Position numbers and translations under genes: made by a program. From CAWFGS01 sp963815535 (GTDB lineage Bacteria > Pseudomonadota > Alphaproteobacteria > Sphingomonadales > Sphingomonadaceae), in NCBI GenBank assembly GCA_963815535.1, contig CAWFGS010000002.1:310001-374000 (forward strand): 64,000 nucleotides of DNA, in the 5' to 3' direction. Numbering within the stretch: the first letter of the stretch is position 1; each line of letters starts with the position of its first letter. The notes beneath the pieces are model-generated. The model searched no databases and had not been told where the DNA came from. It saw only the letters and a program-made list of their open reading frames with translations. Shown one piece after another: positions 18,135 to 27,172 of the stretch.

Positions 18135-19253
18135 CCCCGGTTGTGACCCTGTCGCAACCCGAAGCCTTCGCGCGCATCCGACTGCTGCGATCGCCCAATA
18201 TCGGTCCGGTCAGCTACACCCAGTTGCTTGCCCGCTTCGGCACTGCGGCGGACGCGCTGCTGGCGCTGCCCGACATCGGCAAGAAGGGCGGCCGCCAATA
18301 TCGCGCTGCGCCTGCCACTCGCATCGAAGCGGAGGTCGCCGCCACCAAACGCGCGGGCGCACGCTATCTGTTCCACGACCAGCCCGATTATCCCGCTCAG
18401 CTGAAACAGCTATCCAGCGCCCCGCCGATCATCACTTACCGCGGAAAGCTGGCGCTGGCATCCAAACCCTGCGTCGCGATGGTCGGCGCGCGCAACGCGT
18501 CGGCGGCAGCGGTGAAGATCGCCCGCGATTTCGCACAGGAATTGTCGGCAGCAGGTTTCGTCGTCGTGTCGGGGCTGGCGCGGGGGATCGACGGCGCCGC
18601 ACATGAGGGCGCGTTGCGTCTCCACGGCAGGCGGCACGATCGGCGTGATCGCCAGCGGGATCGAGATCGCCTACCCGCCGCAGCATGCCGATCTGCAGGA
18701 ACGCATCGCGACGGACGGTCTATTGATCGCCGAACAGCCGCCCGGAACCGAACCGCGCGGCAGCCACTTTCCCAGCCGCAACCGCATCATCGCGGGGCTC
18801 GCGAGCGGAACGCTGGTGGTGGAAGCCGCACCGAAATCCGGCTCCCTCATCACCGCACGGCTGGCGGGCGAAGCGGGGCGCGAGGTCATGGCGATCCCCG
18901 GCAGCCCGCTCGATGCACGATCGCAGGGCTGCAACCACCTGATCCGCGAAGGGGCCGTGCTGGTGCAGTCCCCCGAAGATGTCATGGAACTGCTGTCCGG
19001 TTTCGACGGAACGCCGCGTTCGACTTTCCGCGAAACCGGACAGGGGTTCGACCACGACGGTTACGCCGAAGAGGCGCTGGCCGACGCCGAACCTGCCGAC
19101 ATCGCCAGCCTGCTGACCACCGCGCCCGTGTCGGTCGATGAACTGATCCGTCAGTCCGGCGATAGCGCGGCGGCGGTGCAACTGGCGCTGCTGGAAATGG
19201 AAATCGCCGGGCGGCTGACGCGGCATGCGGCGGGCAGGGTGAGCCTCGCTTGA
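18131..19253 (+). pseudogene. dprA: DNA-processing protein DprA (one +1 break as given)
   Basis: The restored 373-residue protein loads RecA on incoming single-stranded DNA during natural transformation. It has an N-terminal helix-hairpin region (LARFGTAADALLALPDIG), the Rossmann-like core with MVGARNASAAAVKIA, VVSGLARGIDGAAHEGAL and SGSLITARLAGE, and a C-terminal winged-helix-like segment (PVSVDELIRQSGDS). The frame slips at about 18617, where removing the C before GTCTCC gives AAHEGALVSTAGGTIGV. The start is GTG 18131, overlapping the plsY stop. Confidence 0.92.
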
Positions 19254-19266
19254 TGGTGTGGGCCTG

Positions 19267-19596
19267 ATGTGGTGGCGAAACCGCACTGCGAACCAGCGGC
19301 TGGCCTTGGTTATCGCCGCGACGACGATACTGTCGGCAGCGGGACTGTTTCTTATCGAACATACGGTATCGGGCGGGCGTGACGGGGGTAATGCGCTTGC
19401 GGCGGGGCTCCTTTACGCTCTCGCGATCGGCATTATCTACATACTGTTCACCATCGGCGCGATTTGGGCTGCCATCGTTTACAAAGAACCCGACACGACA
19501 GCGAGCAATCGCTTGTTGGACAGGTTCCTTCCGTTGCTGGTGCTGGGAAGCTTGTGCATCGGGCTGCTGATATTCGTGACGCTGGCAGAGCAGTGA
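19267..19596 (+). CDS. Small membrane protein of unknown function
   Basis: A 109-residue ORF with three predicted transmembrane helices: LALVIAATTILSAAGLFLI, LLYALAIGIIYILFTIGAIW and LLVLGSLCIGLLIFVTL. The N-terminus is basic (MWWRNRTANQR). It lies between dprA and topA on the same strand. No family recognised. GTG 19258 is an alternative start. Confidence 0.6.
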   Translation: MWWRNRTANQRLALVIAATTILSAAGLFLIEHTVSGGRDGGNALAAGLLYALAIGIIYILFTIGAIWAAIVYKEPDTTASNRLLDRFLPLLVLGSLCIGLLIFVTLAEQ

Positions 19597-19743
19597 TCCG
19601 CAATTATGTATGGGGCCGAAGCCTGACGGCAGCGCCCGAACGACGAGATATTGAATGAACGCCTTATTGCCCTCTTGACCCCGCACCAAAACCGACCCCA
19701 CCCTCGCGCACATACACACACGTAAGGATCAGACCCCACCGCC

Positions 19744-22344
19744 ATGCAACTCGTCATCGTCGAATCCCCCGCCAAAGCCAAAACGATCGAGGGTTACCTC
19801 GGCAAGGATTTCAAGGTTCTGGCATCCTATGGCCATGTCCGCGACTTCCCCAAGAAGGACGACGCGGTGCGGCCCGACGAAGATTTCGCGATGAGCTGGG
19901 AAGTCTATCAGGACAAACGCAACAAGGAACAGGTGAAGGCCATCGTCGATGCGTCGAAAGCCGCAACGCGCCTCGTCCTCGCGACCGACCCCGATCGCGA
20001 GGGCGAAGCGATTTCATGGCACGTGCTGGAAGTGCTGAAGAAACGTAAAGCCGTGCCCGGAAGCGTCGACCGTGTGACATTCAATGCCATCACCAAGACC
20101 GCCGTCACCGAAGCGATGGGCAGACCGCGCCAGATCGACATGGATCTGGTCGATGCGTATCTGGGTCGCCGTGCGCTCGACCGACTGTTCGGTTTTACCC
20201 TCAGCCCGGTTCTGTGGCGCAAGCTGCCCGGTGCGAAATCGGCGGGGCGGGTGCAGTCGGTCGCGTTGCGGTTGATCGTCGATCGCGAACGCGAGATCGA
20301 GGCGTTTCGGGCGGACGAATATTGGTCCATCGTCGCGAAGATGGCGCATGACGGCACGGATTTCGACGCGCGGCTGGTGAAGTATGACGGCGCGAAGCTG
20401 GACAAGCTGACCATCGGCGCGGAAGGCGCCGCGCTGGAGGCGAAGGCGAAAATCGAAAACGCCCCCTTCACGATCGAGGCGGTCGATACCAAACCGTTGA
20501 AACGCAATCCCTCGCCGCCGTTCACGACATCGACATTGCAGCAGGAGGCGAGCCGCAAGCTGGGCTACAACGCCAGCCATACCATGCGGCTGGCGCAGGG
20601 TCTGTACGAGGCGGGCGACATCACCTACATGCGGACCGATGGCGTTCAGATGGATGCCAGCGCCATTTCCGCTGCGCGCAAAGCAATATCGCAGCGGTTC
20701 GACGGATCGTATATCCCCGATAAGCCGCGCCATTATTCGTCCAAGGCGAAAAACGCGCAGGAAGCGCACGAGGCGATCCGGCCCACCAGCTTCCTGAAAG
20801 ACCGCGCCGGGCAGGGGGATGCGGCGAAGCTCTATTCTCTGATCTTCAAACGCGCGATGGCAAGCCAGATGGCTGCCGCCGCTTTGGAACGCACCACCAT
20901 CACTTTGCGCGATCCCGCCGGCCTGCATGAATTGCGCGCGACGGGCCAGGTGGTGAAGTTCCCCGGATTTCTGGCGGTGTACGAGGAAGGGCGCGACGAT
21001 CGGGCGGACGACGACGCCAACCTGCTCCCCATGATGCGACAGGGCGATACGCCCGCGAAGAAGGCGGTCGAGGCGAACCAGCATTTCACGCAGCCCCCGC
21101 CGCGTTTTTCGGAAGCTTCGCTGGTCAAACGGCTGGAAGAGCTGGGCATCGGGCGTCCCTCCACTTACGCCTCCACCATTCAGACCGTGCGCGATCGCGA
21201 TTATGTGCGGGTGGAAAAAAACCGTTTCCATGCAGAGGAATCGGGCCGGTTGCTGACATCGTTTCTCGAACGGTTCTTCGAACGATATGTCGCCTATGAT
21301 TTCACTGCCGGCATGGAAGACGAACTGGACGAGGTTTCCGGCGGGCGGGAGAAATACAAGGATCTGCTGGCCGCATTCTGGAAGGATTTCAAACCCAAGA
21401 CGGACGAGGTGATGGAACGCCAACCGTCCGAAGTAACGGAAGTGCTGGACGAATATCTGTCCGAATATCTCTTCCCCGAACGCGCCGACGGCAAGGATGC
21501 GCGCTTCTGCCCCTTGTGCGAAAAGGAAGGTCGCGCCGATGGACGATTGGCGTTGCGCGGGGGCAAGTTCGGTGCATTCGTCGCATGCGCGAACTATCCC
21601 GAATGCAAATTCACTCGCCGTTTCGCGCAACCCGGCGCCGATGGAGAAGATGCCGCCGAAAACGAAGTGATGGGCGTCGATCCGGTCACCGATCTGCCGG
21701 TCGAACGCAAGACCGGGCGCTTCGGCCCCTACGTGCAATTGGGCGAAGGCAAAGAGGCGAAACGCGCCAGCATTCCCAAGGATCTGGACGAATTCGATCT
21801 GGAATGGGCGCTCAAGCTGCTCGCGCTGCCGCGTATCGTCGGCGAACATCCCGAAACGGGGAAGGAGATCGAAGCGGCGATCGGGCGTTACGGACCGTAT
21901 CTGCGCCATGACGGCAAATATGCGAAACTGACGACCACACGCGATGTGTTCGACACCGGTATGAATGCAGCCGTGTCTTTGCTGGCCGAAGCGGCCAACC
22001 GCAAGGGGGGCGGTCGTGCCAAGGCCGAACCGATCAAGACGTTCAAGGAACATCCGACCAGCGGCGGCGAGATGAAAGTGTTGCCGGGCCGGTATGGCCC
22101 CTACGTCACGGATGGCACCAACAACGCCACTATCCCGCGCGACATGAAGCCCGAAGATGTGACCGAAGAACAGGCGATACAGCTGATCGACGACCGCATC
22201 GCGAAAGGCCCGCCGAAGAAAAAGACCAAGAAGAAAGCACCTGCCAAAAAGAAGGCGGCGGCCAAGAAGGCACCTGCCAAGAAAGCAGCTGCGAAAAAAC
22301 CTGCGGCGAAGAAGAAACCCGCGGCAAAGAAGGCGGCGAGCTGA
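19744..22344 (+). CDS. topA: DNA topoisomerase I (type IA)
   Basis: An 866-residue enzyme that relaxes negative supercoils. It has an N-terminal Toprim domain (LVIVESPAKAKTIEGYLG, ATDPDREGEAISWH), the active-site tyrosine in YEAGDITYMRTDGV, and a tetracysteine zinc ribbon (FCPLCEKEG, then ACANYPECKF). C-terminal topoisomerase repeats carry KTGRFGPYVQLG, IGRYGPYLRHDG and PGRYGPYVTDG. The last 40 residues are an unusually pure Lys/Ala/Pro tail built of AAKK and PAKK units, likely a nonspecific DNA-binding extension. The stop overlaps the next start. Confidence 0.97.
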   Translation: MQLVIVESPAKAKTIEGYLGKDFKVLASYGHVRDFPKKDDAVRPDEDFAMSWEVYQDKRNKEQVKAIVDASKAATRLVLATDPDREGEAISWHVLEVLKKRKAVPGSVDRVTFNAITKTAVTEAMGRPRQIDMDLVDAYLGRRALDRLFGFTLSPVLWRKLPGAKSAGRVQSVALRLIVDREREIEAFRADEYWSIVAKMAHDGTDFDARLVKYDGAKLDKLTIGAEGAALEAKAKIENAPFTIEAVDTKPLKRNPSPPFTTSTLQQEASRKLGYNASHTMRLAQGLYEAGDITYMRTDGVQMDASAISAARKAISQRFDGSYIPDKPRHYSSKAKNAQEAHEAIRPTSFLKDRAGQGDAAKLYSLIFKRAMASQMAAAALERTTITLRDPAGLHELRATGQVVKFPGFLAVYEEGRDDRADDDANLLPMMRQGDTPAKKAVEANQHFTQPPPRFSEASLVKRLEELGIGRPSTYASTIQTVRDRDYVRVEKNRFHAEESGRLLTSFLERFFERYVAYDFTAGMEDELDEVSGGREKYKDLLAAFWKDFKPKTDEVMERQPSEVTEVLDEYLSEYLFPERADGKDARFCPLCEKEGRADGRLALRGGKFGAFVACANYPECKFTRRFAQPGADGEDAAENEVMGVDPVTDLPVERKTGRFGPYVQLGEGKEAKRASIPKDLDEFDLEWALKLLALPRIVGEHPETGKEIEAAIGRYGPYLRHDGKYAKLTTTRDVFDTGMNAAVSLLAEAANRKGGGRAKAEPIKTFKEHPTSGGEMKVLPGRYGPYVTDGTNNATIPRDMKPEDVTEEQAIQLIDDRIAKGPPKKKTKKKAPAKKKAAAKKAPAKKAAAKKPAAKKKPAAKKAAS

Positions 22345-22526
22345 TGGCGAAGGACAAATTCGAACGGCACAAACAACCGTGGACCGGCGAAGAGGCGGGC
22401 AAACTGAAACTCCTCGCCGGGAAGGGTCACGGGCTGAAAGCCATCGCCAAAGCGCTCAACCGCAGCGAGGAATCCACCAAGGATTTCGCGAAAAAGCATA
22501 AAATAGCAGTGGTGAAAAAGCGGTAG
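22344..22526 (+). CDS. Small basic protein coupled to topA, helix-turn-helix-like
   Basis: A 60-residue Lys-rich protein. Its ATG overlaps the topA stop (TGATG), so it is translationally coupled. The middle, PWTGEEAGKLKLLAGKGHGLKAIAKALNRS, resembles a SANT/Myb-like or homeodomain-like three-helix DNA-binding motif (W...L..L...G.....IA..L.RS). Association with topoisomerase I or nucleoid DNA is inferred from position and charge only. Confidence 0.7.
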   Translation: MAKDKFERHKQPWTGEEAGKLKLLAGKGHGLKAIAKALNRSEESTKDFAKKHKIAVVKKR

Positions 22527-22535
22527 GATCGGTCC

Positions 22536-22614
22536 GTCATTCCCGCGAATGCTGCGAACGCTGTCATATGGACGGGGCGCTTATGGCACGCGACCCCAGC
22601 TTTCGCTGGAGTGA
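22536..22614. repeat. 79-nt palindromic (REP-like) element, copy A, upstream of the GIY-YIG gene
   Basis: This copy matches 22934-23012 in direct orientation at 71 of 79 positions; the last 56 nt differ at only 3. The 3' part carries CCCCAGCTTTCGCTGG, and the 5' part the partly decayed complementary arm, so the unit is an imperfect inverted repeat around a central ATATGGACGGGGCGCTTATG. It starts 10 nt after the small ORF and ends 24 nt before the nuclease start codon. Confidence 0.85.
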
Positions 22615-22638
22615 CAGTCTATCGCGAGGAATGCAGGG

Positions 22639-22929
22639 ATGAAAGGCGGTTACACTTACATTCTGACCAACAAACCTCACGGCGTTTTGTACATAGGCGT
22701 GACGTCCGACATTGCCGCGCGGATGATCCAGCATCGCAACGGCAGCGGTTCAACGTTCGCCCGCAAATACGGTTTGGACCGGCTGGTGCTGGTCGAACAT
22801 CACAACTCGATCGAAGAAGCGATCACACGGGAGAAAGCCATGAAGGCGTGGAAGCGAAGCTGGAAGGTCGAACGGATCGAAGCCCGCAACCCCGAATGGC
22901 GCGATCTGTTCGACGACATCCTGGCGTGA
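22639..22929 (+). CDS. GIY-YIG single-domain endonuclease (YhbQ/UPF0213-like)
   Basis: A 96-residue protein that is little more than one GIY-YIG nuclease domain. It shows YTYILTNK (GIY strand), VLYIGVTSDI (YIG strand), the conserved Arg in ARMIQHR, a Tyr/Lys block FARKYGLDRLV, the metal-ligand Glu candidate in AITREKAMKAWKR, and the NPEWRDL ending. The fold hydrolyses DNA; the cellular role of this subfamily is not settled. The gene is boxed between two copies of a 79-nt palindromic repeat, which suggests a repeat-nuclease unit. Confidence 0.9.
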   Translation: MKGGYTYILTNKPHGVLYIGVTSDIAARMIQHRNGSGSTFARKYGLDRLVLVEHHNSIEEAITREKAMKAWKRSWKVERIEARNPEWRDLFDDILA

Positions 22930-22933
22930 CATT

Positions 22934-23012
22934 GTCATCCCAGCGAAAGCTGGGATCGCTGTCATATGGACGGGGCGCTTATGGCAAGCGACCCCAGCTT
23001 TCGCTGGGGTAA
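22934..23012. repeat. 79-nt palindromic (REP-like) element, copy B, downstream of the GIY-YIG gene
   Basis: A direct repeat of copy A that begins 4 nt after the nuclease stop. This copy is the better palindrome. Arm GTCATCCCAGCGAAAGCTGG pairs with CCAGCTTTCGCTGGGGTAAC, and the stem continues inward through TCGCT/AGCGA. Each arm is itself a hairpin, CCCAGC-GAAA-GCTGGG. It lies in the interval between the convergent GIY-YIG and era genes and might also serve as a terminator. Confidence 0.85.
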
Positions 23013-23034
23013 CGGTTGTAGTGAAAGGGCCATC

Positions 23035-23951
23035 TTACCGCCCGAATTCCAGCCCCATTTCCTCGAACACTTCCTTGTCGTCGGCCCAGTTTTCGCTGAC
23101 TTTGACGTGCAGAAACAGATGCACGGTTACGCCCAGCACTTCGGCCAACTCCTTACGCGCGGCCTCGCCGATGGACTCTTAATCATGCTGCCGCCTTTGC
23201 CCAGCACGATCGGCTTCTGACTTTCGCGGCCGATCACGATTTGCTGGCGCACTTCGACGCTGCCGTCTTTGCGGTGGGTGTAGCTTTCGGGGCGTACCGC
23301 GCTGTCATACGGCAGTTCGTCGTGCAGCTGTTTGTACAGTTGTTCGCGCGTGATTTCGGCGGCGAGCAGGCGTTCGCTGGTGTCGGACACCTGATCTTCG
23401 GGGTAGTGCCACGCGCCGTCCGGCATCAGACCGACCAGGTGGTTCTTGAGTTCGGGAACGCCGTCACCGGTCAGCGCGGATACGAAAAACACCTCGTCGA
23501 ATTGTGCCTTCTGCGTCAAATCCTGTGCCAGGGACAGCAGCGGTTCCTTCACCGCCTTATCGACCTTGTTCAGCACCAGCAGTTTTCGTTCCGGGCGTTT
23601 TGCGAGCGCTTCCACCAGCGGTTCCAACTCGTGCCGCCGTTGTTTGATCGGATCGACCAGCAAGATCACCGCATCGGCTTCGCTCGCGCCTTCCCATGCG
23701 GCGCTGACCATTGCGCGGTCCAGTCGGCGTTTGGGGGCAAAGATGCCGGGCGTATCGACCAGCAGCATCTGTGTGGCGGTATCGTCGGTACGGTCGAGCG
23801 CGATGCCGAGCATCCGCGCCCGCGTCGTCTGGGCCTTTGCGCTGGTGATCGCGACTTTCTGCCCGACCAACTGGTTCACCAGTGTCGATTTGCCCGCATT
23901 GGGCGCCCCGATGATGGCGACGACGCCGCATCTTTCCTGCATATCGGTCAT
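23035..23951 (-). pseudogene. era: GTPase Era (one frame break near the C-terminus as given)
   Basis: An essential GTPase for 16S rRNA maturation and 30S assembly. The G1 motif is GAPNAGKSTL, G3 is DTPGIF, G4 is NKVD, and the C-terminal KH domain carries IVLGKGGSMIK. After MIK the frame changes by +2 or -1 near 23175; the continuation IGEAARKELAEVLGVTVHLF ends at TAA 23037-23035. Restored length is about 304 residues. ATG 23951 overlaps the rnc stop. This break does not follow the C-before-G rule of the others. Confidence 0.92.
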
Positions 23952-24637
23952 CCGTACAATTCCATGAAACGCTTTGCTGCGGCCCGTTCCGCTGCGCTTT
24001 TGCTGGGGGCGACCGCTTCCGCCTCGCCGACGTTCAACACCGATACGCGCACGGTGAAGCTGGCCTTGTGATCGGGGCCGGAACGGTTGACGATCGCGTA
24101 TTCGGGGCTTTTGCGCCGATTGCCCGCCGCCCATTCCTGCAACGCGCTTTTGGGGTGTTTGACCGTGCCCGCATCGCTGCTGACTGCATGGTCCCAGATC
24201 GTGCGGATGGTGGCGGCGGTCGCGTCGAAACCGCGTTCGATGAAACTGGCGCCGAGCAGGCTTTCCATCACGTCGCCCAGAATATTGTCGCTGTCCGCCC
24301 CGCCATCGTCGCGCGCCTGTTTGCCCAGCCGGACATGCGGCGGCACGCCGATGTCGCGTGCGATTGCGGCGCAGGTCCGACCGCTGACCAGCACGTTCAG
24401 CCGTTGCGACAGATTGCCTTCCGCGCCCGTCCCGCGTTCGTACAGCCAGTCCGCAATGGCGAGGCCGAGGACGCGGTCGCCCAAAAACTCCAGCCGCTCG
24501 TAATCGCGTTTCGCGCCGAAGCTGCCGTGAGTCAGCGCCATCAGCCACAATGCGTCGTCGCCCGGTTCGATGCCCAATCCAGCCAGCCAGGAGCGCGCCG
24601 GCGCAGGCAAAACATCGTTTGGCGAACCTTTGGTCAA
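23948..24637 (-). CDS. rnc: Ribonuclease III
   Basis: A 229-residue double-stranded RNA endonuclease for rRNA and mRNA processing. The catalytic signature is ERLEFLGDRVLGLAIADWLY, the second acidic cluster is in GDVMESLLGASFIERGF, and a C-terminal dsRBD (NRSGPDHKASFTVRVSV ... AAAKRFMELYG) follows. The start is TTG 24637, which overlaps the lepB stop (TTGA), and the stop overlaps the era start, so lepB-rnc-era form one coupled operon. Confidence 0.94.
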   Translation of the reverse strand: MTKGSPNDVLPAPARSWLAGLGIEPGDDALWLMALTHGSFGAKRDYERLEFLGDRVLGLAIADWLYERGTGAEGNLSQRLNVLVSGRTCAAIARDIGVPPHVRLGKQARDDGGADSDNILGDVMESLLGASFIERGFDATAATIRTIWDHAVSSDAGTVKHPKSALQEWAAGNRRKSPEYAIVNRSGPDHKASFTVRVSVLNVGEAEAVAPSKSAAERAAAKRFMELYG

Positions 24638-25494
24638 AGAACGTCGCCGATCCTGCTGCCGCGCGCGGCGGTGAACCAGGTCCAGGGTTTTATCCATTCG
24701 GCCCCGCCATCGGTGGACCACATCAGCACCGTCGCGCGGCCGACCAGCAAGTCCATCGGGACCATACCGACGCCGCCATTCGCCTCTGCCGGGAAGCGGC
24801 TGTCCTGCGAATTGTCGCGGTTGTCGCCCATCACGAACATACGCCCTTCCGGCACGATGACCGGGCCGAAATCGTCCGCGTCGGATCGGCCCAGATCGAT
24901 GATGTCGTAAGCGCGCCCGGACGGCAGGGTTTCGCGGTAACGGGGGTATCGGCAGGCCAGCGCATCTTCGCCAAGTTCGACCAGTTGCGCCAACGGATGG
25001 CAACTGGTGTTGGGCGACAGCGGAACGTCGATGTCCGCGATCCGTCGCCGGGGGATGACCGCGCCGTTCAAAATCAGCGTGCCATCCGCCACCTCCACCG
25101 TATCGCCGGGCAGCGCGATGGCGCGCTTGATATAATCGACCCCGTCGATGGGATGTTTGAAGATGACGATATCGCCGGGTTCCGGGGCGCTTGCGAAAAT
25201 GCGTCCAGGTATGATCGGCACTTCGCCCGGAAGCGAATATTTGCTGATGCCATAGGGCCATTTCGCCGCAAGCAGATAGTCGCCGTTCATCAGTCGCGGC
25301 AGCATGCTTTCGCTGGGAATGGAGAACGGCGAAAAGATGAAACTGCGGAAGATCAGGACGATCAGCGCCAGCTTGACGACGAACATGACGAAGCTGCCGT
25401 CCTCTTTCTGGGCGTCTTTCTGCATGCCATTTTTCGCCTGGCGCTGTTCGTCGGGCGCGGGATCGACGATGGCGGTCACGCTTTTATACCGCAT
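24634..25494 (-). CDS. lepB: Signal peptidase I
   Basis: A membrane-anchored serine protease that removes signal peptides from exported proteins. It has one N-terminal transmembrane helix (FVMFVVKLALIVLIF), the catalytic Ser in SIPSESMLPRL, the catalytic Lys in YIKRAIALPGD, and box E GDNRDNSQDSR. There are 286 residues from ATG 25494; GTG 25479 and ATG 25506 are other possible starts. It is first gene of the lepB-rnc-era operon. Confidence 0.94.
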   Translation of the reverse strand: MRYKSVTAIVDPAPDEQRQAKNGMQKDAQKEDGSFVMFVVKLALIVLIFRSFIFSPFSIPSESMLPRLMNGDYLLAAKWPYGISKYSLPGEVPIIPGRIFASAPEPGDIVIFKHPIDGVDYIKRAIALPGDTVEVADGTLILNGAVIPRRRIADIDVPLSPNTSCHPLAQLVELGEDALACRYPRYRETLPSGRAYDIIDLGRSDADDFGPVIVPEGRMFVMGDNRDNSQDSRFPAEANGGVGMVPMDLLVGRATVLMWSTDGGAEWIKPWTWFTAARGSRIGDVL

Positions 25495-25609
25495 GATGCA
25501 TCGCATGGCGTGGCGGCGCGTTTACCGAGGGAGCGGGGTTTGCAAACATCGCCCCAGCCTTTATCGCCTGCGCGCGCATCGGGGAAGAGCGCGGCCAAAG
25601 GATTTGTGT

Positions 25610-27172
25610 ATGAACGATACGGTATCGGGCCTGTGGAATGATCTGCATGCGCTGCCCAAGCGGACCCTGCGCGATCTGTTCGGCGATGCGGGCCGCGTGG
25701 ATGCCCTGTCCCACCGCCTGACATGGGCGGATGCAAGTGGGGCGGATGCAGAAGGGGCGGAAAACGGCATCCGTTTCGATTGGTCCAAGACCCATCTCGA
25801 CGATGCGCTGCTGGACGGCTTCGAGCGTTTGGCCGACGCTTGCGAGTTTGCCCAAAAGCGTGCCGCTTTGCTCGATGGCGAACGTATCAACAACACTGAA
25901 GGGCGCAGCGCGCAGCATACCGCACAGCGCGGGATCGGCAGCCCGGCGGCAGTGGAAGAAGCGTCGGCACTGCACGCGCGAATGCGGATGCTGGTGGATG
26001 CGATCCATGACGGTTTGCTGGATAATGCGGCGGGGCCGGTCAAACATCTGATCCATATCGGCATTGGCGGCAGCGCGCTGGGCCCAGCGCTGGCGGTCGA
26101 TGCCCTGACGCGCGATCTGGCGAAGATCGACGTGCATGTCGTCTCCAACATAGACGGTTTGGCGCTGGAGGCGGCCTTTGCTCGATGCGATCCCGCCGCG
26201 ACCCTGATCGCGGTCGCGTCCAAGACCTTCACCACCGTCGAAACCATGACCAACGCGCGCAGTGCGCTGAAATGGCTGGAGGATAATGGCGTCGCCGATC
26301 CGATGGGGCGGGTTATCGCGCTGACCGCCAATCCCGATGCCGCAGTGGAATTCGGCGTGGACGAAACGCGTGTCCTGCCATTCAGCGAGACGGTGGGCGG
26401 GCGCTATTCGTTATGGTCCAGCATCGGTTTTCCCGTCGCGATGGCGATCGGGTGGGACGAGTTCGCGCAGTTTCTGGCCGGCGCGCGCGCGGTGGACGAA
26501 CATTTCCGCGATACGGATGGGCGCGCCAATCTGCCCTTGCGCGCGGCCTTCGCCGATCAGTATTATGCGCGCATCAAGGGTTGCGAAACCCGCGCAGTGT
26601 TCGCTTACGACGAACGGCTGACCCTGTTTCCCGATTATCTGCAACAGCTGGAAATGGAAAGCAACGGCAAGAGCGTGACCGCGGATGGAACGCCTGTAAC
26701 GGCGCCGACCGCGCCGGTGACCTGGGGCGGGGTGGGGACGGACGCGCAGCATGCCGTGTTCCAATTGCTGCACCAGGGCACGCATCTGATCCCGGTCGAT
26801 TTCCTTGCCACCATCGCACCCGGAGACGATCTGGACCCGGCGCATCATCGCATCTTGTTGACCAATTGCTTCGCGCAAGGGGCAGCGTTGATGGCGGGGC
26901 AGGCGGACGCGGACGGGGCGCGCAATTTTCCGGGCGACCGGCCCAGCGCCACGATCCTGTGCGACGATCTGGACGCGGCCACGCTGGGCGCGCTGATCGC
27001 ATTCCACGAACATCGCACATTCGCCAATGCCGTTCTGATGGGGGTCAATCCGTTCGATCAGTTCGGGGTCGAACTGGGCAAACAGGTCGCCAATCGGATC
27101 GAGGATGGCGGGGAGAGTTTCGATGCCAGCACCGACGCGTTGTTGGCGGCGGCAGGACTGCACCCGAACTAG
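25610..27172 (+). CDS. pgi: Glucose-6-phosphate isomerase
   Basis: A 520-residue enzyme interconverting glucose 6-phosphate and fructose 6-phosphate. Signatures are HIGIGGSALGPALAVDAL, VASKTFTTVETMTNA, GGRYSLWSSIGFPVAM and a C-terminal GVNPFDQFGVELGKQVA. ATG 25610 begins MNDTVSGLWNDL. Its TAG overlaps the stop of the convergent Crp/Fnr gene (CTAG at 27169-27172). The gene is intact. Confidence 0.96.
   Translation: MNDTVSGLWNDLHALPKRTLRDLFGDAGRVDALSHRLTWADASGADAEGAENGIRFDWSKTHLDDALLDGFERLADACEFAQKRAALLDGERINNTEGRSAQHTAQRGIGSPAAVEEASALHARMRMLVDAIHDGLLDNAAGPVKHLIHIGIGGSALGPALAVDALTRDLAKIDVHVVSNIDGLALEAAFARCDPAATLIAVASKTFTTVETMTNARSALKWLEDNGVADPMGRVIALTANPDAAVEFGVDETRVLPFSETVGGRYSLWSSIGFPVAMAIGWDEFAQFLAGARAVDEHFRDTDGRANLPLRAAFADQYYARIKGCETRAVFAYDERLTLFPDYLQQLEMESNGKSVTADGTPVTAPTAPVTWGGVGTDAQHAVFQLLHQGTHLIPVDFLATIAPGDDLDPAHHRILLTNCFAQGAALMAGQADADGARNFPGDRPSATILCDDLDAATLGALIAFHEHRTFANAVLMGVNPFDQFGVELGKQVANRIEDGGESFDASTDALLAAAGLHPN

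Noticed and set aside
20014..22053. A 679-codon open frame opposite topA
   Set aside because: The sense strand encodes intact topoisomerase I with all motifs; the antisense product has no recognisable features.
22202..22343. Tandem repeat of AAG-rich units at the topA end taken as a non-coding repeat array
   Set aside because: It is in frame and encodes the Lys/Ala/Pro tail typical of alphaproteobacterial TopA.
22536..23012. CRISPR-like array from the two 79-nt repeats
   Set aside because: There are only two copies, separated by a coding gene, with no spacers and no cas genes.
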